A stretch of DNA of 64,000 nucleotides. Origin: CBDCVD01 sp965224015 (GTDB lineage: Bacteria; Pseudomonadota; Alphaproteobacteria; Rhizobiales; CBDCVD01). The stretch covers positions 2,232,001 through 2,296,000 of the forward strand of contig OZ245032.1 of the NCBI GenBank assembly GCA_965224015.1. The letters are read 5' to 3'. Of this stretch, positions 57,877 through 64,000 are shown piece by piece. How positions within the stretch are numbered: position 1 is the stretch's first letter; the number at the start of each line of letters is the position of its first letter. Position numbers and translations under genes: made by a program. The notes beneath the pieces were generated by a model. That model searched no databases. It had not been told where the DNA came from and saw nothing but the letters and a program-made list of their open reading frames with translations.

Positions 57877-60783
57877 TCAAAATCGCGAAAGTGAAAAGTC
57901 TTCAAAAGCTGCTGGCGCTGCTTTTCCACAAACCAGATCTGCGGTTATTTTTCCCATAAGCGGCCCCATGGTAAATCCATTGGCGCCGACGGCATTAAAA
58001 AATCCCTTTGTGCCGGGCACTTCTCCCAAAATCGGCGCGCCATCAATCATCACGCCGGTTGCCGCCCAGCTGCGAATAATGTTAACCCCGTTCAGCACAG
58101 GCGCTACCTGTTGGGCAGCCCACAGATTGCCGGCAAGAGCGCGGGCAAGGATGCGGGTGCGCGCGCCCGGCTCATCAAACCCGGCAAACCACCCTCCGCC
58201 AATAATGACATTTCCGTTTGCGGCCTGTTTCAAGGTTAAATGCCTGGAAGCGTGGCTGACAAGGTGCGATACGAATGGCGCACAGGGTTCGGTAACAACC
58301 ATCTGCTGCGGCGCACTTCTCACCGGCAGGTCAACGCCTGCAAGGCCGGCGATCTTCCTGGCCCATCCTCCCGCGGCGTTTACAATGTAACGGGCGCGAA
58401 CTCTTCCCCCTTCGGCTTTAACAGAATAGGTCCCGTTGCTCTCTTCAATCGCCAAAACCCTGTTTGCCGACAGAACGTCTATGCCCAGCGATCTGACCCG
58501 GCTATACATGGCTTGCGTTGCCAGCAAGGGATTGATCTTTCCCTCACCAGGGCAGAACGTCGCCCCTACCATGTCAGGAGAAACCGCCGGGAACAGGCTT
58601 TGCAACTCCCGTGCATTGATAAGGTGGGAGGAAACGCCTACGGCATTTTCGCATTTTATTTTCGCTTCCAGCAACTTCAGCTGTGCCGCGGTTTGCGCCA
58701 CCATCAGTCCCCCGGTGATCGCAAACTCCAGATCCGTACCAGAATTCTGCGCCAGGGACTGCCATAATTCAATGCCTTGCTTTTGTAGCGTCAGTGTCCG
58801 GCATGCAGGCGAATCGACCCTGAGCGTTTCCGGATCAGCATCAAACGACAAAAGCTGTAAATGCAAACTACCGGCATTCGCCCCCGATGCCTGGCTGCCG
58901 ATTTCGCCGGCCTCGATCAAGCAGATTTCGTGTCCCGCCTGAGCCAGAAAATAGGCCGCCGACAATCCGATAATGCCGCCGCCAATGATCAGCCCATCGC
59001 AAATGATATCCAGGCCCGAACGGCGCGCCTCGCGGGGTGCCGGCAGGGCGACATCTACCGTCTTATATCCCCGCCATTCAGGTTGTTCGGTCGAAAAGGC
59101 GCCGATCCCAAGGGGCTTAAGAGGTGCCTGTGGCGTAAAATGATCGGTGGTCACCGGGTCCCTACCAGCACCGGACCGATGCAGGAGCGCCCCCAATCGA
59201 TGAGCGCAATTACGCCCCTGGCAGCGGCCCATGCCCGCGCGGCTAAGCCGTTTCAGCCTGCCAAGCTCCTGGACCCCTTGATCAATCACCGTTGCAAGCT
59301 GCCCGCGCGTTATCCCCTCGCAACGGCAAATGACCGTGTCAGCATCAGCAAGTGACAGGCCAATCTCCTCTGCCCTGAATAGGGACCATAAGTGCTTTTG
59401 AAAGCGCCGTTGGCGCTTGAAATCTTTGAGCGCGCGAGAAGGGTCAACTGTTTTTCCGCAAAGGTCTTTTACGATTGCCGCCGCCAGGATCTGTCCTTCG
59501 GCAATGGCCGCCTGGGCGCCCAGGAACTTTCCACAATCACCAATGACAAAAACATCATCCTGGCTCGTTCGACGCTCCTTATTGCACTTTGGCTCCGCGC
59601 CCTGGAATTCGCATCCAATAAGCCGTGCAATTTCGTTGTTGGATGCAAATCCGTAACCAAGGCACACGGCATCTGCATGAAGGGTCAACGGGTTCGATCG
59701 GTTATTGCAGGGGGCTATTACGGCGCAAGTAACCCGCCTGGTCCCGTTTGCCTGAATAATCGTGTGTCCATGATAAATGGGCACACCGGCGCGCCTGAGT
59801 TTGCGAACGTATTTTGCCCCGAGCATCATGGGCTTAAAACCTGTTGCCAATGCACCTGCACACGCCAGGATGCGGCCTGGAACAGGGGCCGGTGCCGCCT
59901 CTACCAGGGCGCAAACATTCGCACCGCTTTCAATCAGCTCTGCCGCCAGTTGAAAATTCAAAGGGCCATTTCCCGCGATCAAAATCGCCCTGCCGGGCAC
60001 CACGCGGTAAGAACGGAGCAGCCCTTGGGCGGCGCCGGTTGTCATGACCCCAGGCAAGGTCCAGCCAGGAAATGGGGGTGCGCGCTCATGGGCTCCGGTT
60101 GCGAGAACGAGGCGGCGGGCTGACAGGCATTTGGTTTTTCCGTCCTGTTGGAGATAAAGCCTGAGGTGATCTCCCTCATCGCGCTCCACATTCCAGACCG
60201 TTGCGCCCAGCAGAACTTTGGTATCTGTATCTTGCAGGCGCGCAGCGAACGCCGCGCCTTTGGAATATTGCTCGTCGATCTGGGTGCCGGTGGCAAACGC
60301 ATGCGATTTTGCAAGGGGCTTGAAAAACTGCCCCCCCAGGGCATGACGCTCATCCACAACGGTCACTGATAAACCATGACCGGACACGCCAATGGCAGCA
60401 GCAAGGCCGGCAGGCCCGGCACCGACAATCACAACATCACAGTGTTCGAACGCTGCAAAGTTAAACGGATCGGCGCTCCGGACCAGGTTTTGACTGACCG
60501 CATAATCCTGCGAGCGCACCTCCATGGCATCCGAAACCGGCGTCAGGCACGCTCGCACGCCGGCGGCCCCATCCACCGAAACCAGACATTCCTGGCAGGC
60601 CCCCATACCGCAATAAAGGCCCGCCGGCTTGCCGGATCGCTCGCTCCTGATGGCCACAATCCCAGCGGCGGTCAGAGCAGCGGCAATGGATTGTCCCAGA
60701 ACCGCCCGAACAGGGGTGTTGTCAAATGTGAACGAGATATCGTCCCCGGTTTTCATGAACCGGGGATCGTTGGTTACGCTCAT
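57877..60783 (-). CDS. Triple-fusion flavoprotein: HcnA-, HcnB- and HcnC-like domains in one chain
   Basis: This 968-residue protein joins three parts that are normally separate subunits of imino-acid dehydrogenases or hydrogen cyanide synthase. Residues 1-100 are a 2Fe-2S domain with Cys58, 63, 66 and 79. Residues 114-585 are an FAD/NAD(P) oxidoreductase (VVIVGAGPAGLAAA) ending in a BFD-like cluster (ICRCEGITRGQL to GRCQGRNCAHRLG). Residues about 594-968 are a D-amino-acid-oxidase-type FAD domain (LIIGGGIIGLSAAYFLAQAG). The operon context (DapA-like lyase, M20 peptidase, TRAP permease) suggests oxidation of a D-imino or N-substituted amino acid such as D-hydroxyproline. Hydrogen cyanide synthesis from glycine is less likely. 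Confidence 0.88.
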   Translation of the reverse strand: MSVTNDPRFMKTGDDISFTFDNTPVRAVLGQSIAAALTAAGIVAIRSERSGKPAGLYCGMGACQECLVSVDGAAGVRACLTPVSDAMEVRSQDYAVSQNLVRSADPFNFAAFEHCDVVIVGAGPAGLAAAIGVSGHGLSVTVVDERHALGGQFFKPLAKSHAFATGTQIDEQYSKGAAFAARLQDTDTKVLLGATVWNVERDEGDHLRLYLQQDGKTKCLSARRLVLATGAHERAPPFPGWTLPGVMTTGAAQGLLRSYRVVPGRAILIAGNGPLNFQLAAELIESGANVCALVEAAPAPVPGRILACAGALATGFKPMMLGAKYVRKLRRAGVPIYHGHTIIQANGTRRVTCAVIAPCNNRSNPLTLHADAVCLGYGFASNNEIARLIGCEFQGAEPKCNKERRTSQDDVFVIGDCGKFLGAQAAIAEGQILAAAIVKDLCGKTVDPSRALKDFKRQRRFQKHLWSLFRAEEIGLSLADADTVICRCEGITRGQLATVIDQGVQELGRLKRLSRAGMGRCQGRNCAHRLGALLHRSGAGRDPVTTDHFTPQAPLKPLGIGAFSTEQPEWRGYKTVDVALPAPREARRSGLDIICDGLIIGGGIIGLSAAYFLAQAGHEICLIEAGEIGSQASGANAGSLHLQLLSFDADPETLRVDSPACRTLTLQKQGIELWQSLAQNSGTDLEFAITGGLMVAQTAAQLKLLEAKIKCENAVGVSSHLINARELQSLFPAVSPDMVGATFCPGEGKINPLLATQAMYSRVRSLGIDVLSANRVLAIEESNGTYSVKAEGGRVRARYIVNAAGGWARKIAGLAGVDLPVRSAPQQMVVTEPCAPFVSHLVSHASRHLTLKQAANGNVIIGGGWFAGFDEPGARTRILARALAGNLWAAQQVAPVLNGVNIIRSWAATGVMIDGAPILGEVPGTKGFFNAVGANGFTMGPLMGKITADLVCGKAAPAAFEDFSLSRF

Positions 60784-60799
60784 GTGTCCTGCCGTGAAT

Positions 60800-60905
60800 T
60801 ATACCAGCGGTATTGGCTTTATGTACACGCCGACTGGTGTACTGCCTTGATAACATACTTGCTTGACGCTAATCCATGAGTCATTGTTAAGGACCCTTGG
60901 TATTA
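60800..60905 (+). repeat. Repeat R1, full copy
   Basis: Forward copy between the flavoprotein and the M20 peptidase gene, with intact GTACAC/GTGTAC hairpin. It supplies the last five residues (NTKGP) and TAA stop of the M20 peptidase on the minus strand. Confidence 0.9.
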
Positions 60906-62068
60906 CCGGTTTTCACGCCAACAATGTCCAATGTGGCCGAATGCAGAATATAGGCGCTCTCAACCAACTTGGATAGGGATACGGATTCATTGCTGGCGTG
61001 TCCCTCACTGCCAATACCGGGTCCGAAATTAACAATCTCAATACCGTCATCGGCGAAATAGCGCCCATCGCTCACACCGATCGCGCTGGTATATTCCGCA
61101 CTTTGCCCCGTATGGGCCTTGATGGATTTTTCCAGAGCCGATACCAGCACGCCGTCGCTGTTCCCGATGAAACCGTTGGTGCCCCGCAGGGGTTCCACTT
61201 GCACCAAATCGCTGCGCTCGCAGACACGGGCAACAATATCGCAAATTTCCGAAAAGGCATCATCGACCGTCTCGGTCGGCAGTAGCCGCCGGTCGATTTG
61301 CAAGAGGCATTTGCTGGCCACGACATTATTGTTATCGCCTCCACGAATGATCCCCATATTGAATGTGGAGCGCATGTTTTCCCTGATTCTCGAGGCCAAT
61401 TTTTCGCCAAGCTCGGCCTCCAGACGGGTTGCAATCGTGAGCATGCGCGATATGGCACTATCGCCAGCCTCGGGTTCGCCGGCGTGGGCAGGGCGGCCAA
61501 ACGTGGTCACTTGCGCCCACAGGACCCCGCGTTCCGCGACAATCAGCGCATTGTCCGTCGGTGCACCGAGCAGCAACATGTCTGGTTTAACCGCACCGCA
61601 TGCGCGCAGATAGGCCATACCATGCTTGTCCAAACTCTCCTCGTCGGTAACAAAGGTGAACACCACTTCGCCGCGTTCCGGGCCCCCGCATCGCGCGATT
61701 TCTTCTGCCAGCCACAGTTGAACCGCGCCCGATCCCTTGCAATTGGCAGCGCCGAGGCCGAAAACCTTGCCATCGGCAATATGCGCCTCGAATGGGGGAT
61801 GATCCCAAAGATCCAGATCACCAGCACCAACCGTATCGATATGCGTGTTAAACACCAGGCTTGGGGCGCCCGATCCCATGCGCGCGACCACATTGTCCAA
61901 TCCCGCCTTGCAGGCCAAGGTTTCGACCTCATACCCGGCTGCGCGCAAGCACCTTGAAATATAGGCGGCCATTTGCACCGATTCTCCCGGCGGATAAGGC
62001 GTAGGGATGGCGATAAGGGTCTTCAGGTGTTCAACGATGCGTTGTTCCGGCGATAGAGGCATATTCAT
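60887..62068 (-). CDS. M20-family peptidase/deacetylase (ArgE/DapE type)
   Basis: This 393-residue hydrolase should bind zinc. The first ligand is in LVFNTHIDTVGAGDLDLWDHP near residue 72 and the bridging aspartate in GLGAANCKGSGAVQLWL. The catalytic glutamate pair is in FVTDEESLD near residue 145. It removes an acyl or amino-acyl group from an amino acid, like acetylornithine deacetylase, and would feed the flavoprotein with a free imino or amino acid. Its last five residues come from repeat R1. It overlaps the DapA-like gene by 4 bases. Confidence 0.85.
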   Translation of the reverse strand: MNMPLSPEQRIVEHLKTLIAIPTPYPPGESVQMAAYISRCLRAAGYEVETLACKAGLDNVVARMGSGAPSLVFNTHIDTVGAGDLDLWDHPPFEAHIADGKVFGLGAANCKGSGAVQLWLAEEIARCGGPERGEVVFTFVTDEESLDKHGMAYLRACGAVKPDMLLLGAPTDNALIVAERGVLWAQVTTFGRPAHAGEPEAGDSAISRMLTIATRLEAELGEKLASRIRENMRSTFNMGIIRGGDNNNVVASKCLLQIDRRLLPTETVDDAFSEICDIVARVCERSDLVQVEPLRGTNGFIGNSDGVLVSALEKSIKAHTGQSAEYTSAIGVSDGRYFADDGIEIVNFGPGIGSEGHASNESVSLSKLVESAYILHSATLDIVGVKTGNTKGP

Positions 62069-62967
62069 GGCGTTTCTTTTGTTGACATTTTGCGTTGCAG
62101 ATCGGAAACCACTTGTTTTACCCAGGCCAATTCATCACCACTTGCGGGAAGTCTTGGCGGGCGAGGCGGACCGACGGGCCGACCCATGAGATTGAGCGCC
62201 GCCTTGGTTGCGCTGACATATCTGTGGTCGCCAACCAGAGAGAGTACGGGGAGAATTTTCTGATACTGCGCCCGTGCCGCGGCGATATTCATGTTCTCAA
62301 CCGTTTGCGTGAATACCCTGACAAATTCACGGGGCATGATGTTCGAGCCCACTGCGACCCACCCTTGAGCACCGTTGAGGAAAGATTCGTAGCCCAAAAT
62401 GCCACCAAATACCGTCAGTCGTTCTCCACATAGATTAACGATATCGCGCACTCGCGTTACATCCCGGGTGGATTCTTTGATGTAGGTCACGTTATCGATT
62501 TCAGATAGCCGCGCCACCAGGGGGGGTAGCAGATCCACATTCGATGTGGCCGGATTGTTGTATAGCATTATGGGGATGGAGATCGCATCGGCGATTAGTT
62601 TGAAATGGTGAAAGATTTCATCTTCCGTCGGGGTGCTGTAAAACGGCGGGATGACCATGACCCCATCAGCCCCCAGCAACTCAGCCTGTCTGCTATAGGC
62701 AATCGCGTCCCAGGTTGATTCTGCCGCGGTTCCGACAAGTACGGGTACCCGTCCCGCGGCCTGTTCGAGGGTGATGGCCGCCACTTGGTATCGTTCTTCG
62801 TTAGTCAGCGACAGAAACTCGCCTGTACTACCCAAAGGAATAAGGCCATGAATTCCCTCATTGATTTGCCAGTCAACATATTGGCGAAGAGCGGGCTCCG
62901 CGATGGTCTTTGCGTCTTCACTGAACGGCGTTATGGTGACTGTATAAACACCCTTAAACTGCGACAT
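62065..62967 (-). CDS. Dihydrodipicolinate-synthase-family lyase/deaminase
   Basis: This 300-residue Schiff-base enzyme has the family pattern GSTGEFLSLTNEER near residue 47, the tyrosine in MLYNNPATSN near 135 and the lysine in VTYIKESTRDV near 163. The DapA group contains Pyr4H2C deaminase of hydroxyproline degradation, among other aldolases. With an oxidising flavoprotein two genes away, a deaminase or aldolase on the oxidised product is the best inference. The start is ATG 62967. Confidence 0.85.
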   Translation of the reverse strand: MSQFKGVYTVTITPFSEDAKTIAEPALRQYVDWQINEGIHGLIPLGSTGEFLSLTNEERYQVAAITLEQAAGRVPVLVGTAAESTWDAIAYSRQAELLGADGVMVIPPFYSTPTEDEIFHHFKLIADAISIPIMLYNNPATSNVDLLPPLVARLSEIDNVTYIKESTRDVTRVRDIVNLCGERLTVFGGILGYESFLNGAQGWVAVGSNIMPREFVRVFTQTVENMNIAAARAQYQKILPVLSLVGDHRYVSATKAALNLMGRPVGPPRPPRLPASGDELAWVKQVVSDLQRKMSTKETP

Positions 62968-62976
62968 GCATTGGTC

Positions 62977-64000
62977 CTATTTGAAGATAAGCCCTGGCAG
63001 GAACGTCACGACTTTCGGCACATAGGTTGCAAAAAACAGGGTCGCCATCATAAACGACAGCGGCAACGCGATCTTGCGTGAGACCTGTGTAATCCGGCGC
63101 CTGGCTATGGAGCTTGCAACGAATAGGGTGATACCATAGGGCGGGGTTATCATTCCCACCGACAAATTAATGATGATGATAACACCAAAATGCAGCGGGT
63201 CGATGCCAAAGGAAATTGCGATCGGCATGAGGACCGGTACCAAAATCAAAATGGCTGAGATACTTTCCATAAACATGCCGATAAAGATCAACAGAAGGTT
63301 GACCAGCAAAAGGAACACCCAAGGGTTATCAGAAAACGAACGAATGGCTTCGCCGATTTGCGCAGGAATATTTTGCGACGCAATCAGCCAGGAAAATATG
63401 CTGGCGGTTGCGATAATCATCATCACCGAAGCAGAAATTGTTGCCGCCCGCAGGACAATGCCCGGCAAATCTGAAATGCGCAATTCCCGGTAAACGAAAA
63501 GCGACACAATGAGACCGATCAGGACGGCAATGGATGCGGCCTCCGTTGGGGTACAAATGCCGCCGACAATGCCGCCAACTATGATTACAGGCATGAGAAA
63601 GGCGGGACCGGCGGCCACGAATGTGCGACCCAGCCGCTGCAACGTGAAGGGTTCGGAATCACGATAGGCACGCCCCCCTTTTCTGGCATGCAGGTAACTG
63701 GCGATCATCAGTCCGATGGCCATAATGAGCCCGGGGATAATGCCGCCAAGAAACATGGCGCCGACGGAAAGGTTGGCAATAGTCGCCAGCACGACCATCA
63801 TGATGCTTGGCGGAATCACGGGCCCGAGGGTTCCAGCCGCGGCCATGATGCCTGCGGCAAAATCGATATCATATCCGCGCCGGCGCATTTCCGGCAGCAT
63901 AATCGCAGAGGTTGCGGCGGTATCGGCGGACCCTGAACCGGAGATCGCCGCCAGTCCTGTTCCCGCGGCCACAGAGACCATAAGCAGGCTTCCCGTGATC
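62977..64000 (-). CDS. dctM: TRAP transporter large permease (DctM type), partial at right edge
   Basis: The protein continues beyond the window; about 340 residues are visible. DctM motifs are seen: GSGSADTAATSAIMLPEM, GTLGPVIPPSIMMVV and GGIVGGICTPTEAASIAVLIG, with NLSVGMITPPYGITLFVASS near the C-terminus. At least eight hydrophobic helices are present. It imports an organic or imino acid with a periplasmic DctP-type protein presumably encoded to the right. It is 9 bases upstream of the DapA-like gene on the same strand, so it lies in the same operon. Confidence 0.9.
   Translation of the reverse strand, partial: ITGSLLMVSVAAGTGLAAISGSGSADTAATSAIMLPEMRRRGYDIDFAAGIMAAAGTLGPVIPPSIMMVVLATIANLSVGAMFLGGIIPGLIMAIGLMIASYLHARKGGRAYRDSEPFTLQRLGRTFVAAGPAFLMPVIIVGGIVGGICTPTEAASIAVLIGLIVSLFVYRELRISDLPGIVLRAATISASVMMIIATASIFSWLIASQNIPAQIGEAIRSFSDNPWVFLLLVNLLLIFIGMFMESISAILILVPVLMPIAISFGIDPLHFGVIIIINLSVGMITPPYGITLFVASSIARRRITQVSRKIALPLSFMMATLFFATYVPKVVTFLPGLIFK

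Noticed and set aside
59392..60123. A 243-codon plus-strand frame inside the fusion flavoprotein
   Set aside because: It is antisense to a clear FAD domain and has no recognisable motif or ribosome site.
57877..60783. Hydrogen cyanide synthase as the firm name of the fusion protein
   Set aside because: Domain order fits, but the same architecture serves imino-acid dehydrogenases, and the neighbours favour the latter.

Overview
The window comes from an alphaproteobacterium of moderate GC content. The evidence is the divergent miaA/serB pair, several branched-chain-type (HAAT) ABC importers and the DctM-type TRAP transporter, a CoA-dependent anthranilate pathway, and many MarR, GntR and DeoR regulators. 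No tRNA, rRNA, CRISPR array, phage or intact transposase was recognised. The species cannot be named from the sequence.

Layout. 1-1088 is the end of a putrescine-type ABC importer (PotH, PotI). 1321-2226 is an L,D-transpeptidase lipoprotein. 2508-4952 holds a 3'-truncated bifunctional beta-oxidation enzyme and a glutaryl-CoA dehydrogenase pseudogene. 5083-20967 is a nearly complete aerobic anthranilate (2-aminobenzoyl-CoA) operon: anthraniloyl-CoA monooxygenase/reductase, SDR, hydratase, acyl-CoA dehydrogenase, CoA ligase, two stand-alone RAM domains, a five-gene importer, thioesterase, RidA-like protein, thiolase, formamidase-like hydrolase and two MarR regulators. 20968-22897 has a urocanate hydratase remnant and a tyrosine phenol-lyase. 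23403-29007 is a sugar/glycerol-phosphate-type ABC operon with a LOG-family gene and a divergent DeoR regulator.

29125-45446 is the most unusual block. It contains an importer and genes that resemble the anaerobic Eubacterium barkeri nicotinate route: a molybdenum hydroxylase in two polypeptides, 6-hydroxynicotinate reductase and enamidase. With them are two paralogous DUF1185 proteins, a UPF0280 protein and a MarR regulator. Related palindromes (core TTAGYRYAC) lie upstream of the importer, upstream of the hydroxylase, and between a copper-chaperone-like gene and a membrane protein, which suggests one regulon. 46852-56771 is mostly housekeeping (TPR protein, TlpA-like thioredoxin, MiaA, SerB, TerB-like protein, amidotransferase, MarR, retropepsin, uracil-DNA glycosylase, nuclease, Lrp). 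56973-64000 is an imino-acid catabolic operon: GntR, a 968-residue three-part flavoprotein fusion, M20 peptidase, DapA-like lyase and a TRAP permease.

The intergenic spaces are filled with short palindromic repeats. R1 (about 102-106 bp, twenty copies) begins TWATACC and ends GGTATWA. R2 is a TA-flanked element with TAGAGCGT ends. R3 is a 64-bp element with TATAGC ends. R5 is a 40-bp fragment. Many copies start exactly on a stop codon of the neighbouring gene, and some supply the gene's last residues. Several genes next to them are truncated or are remnants, so these elements appear to have helped shape the region.
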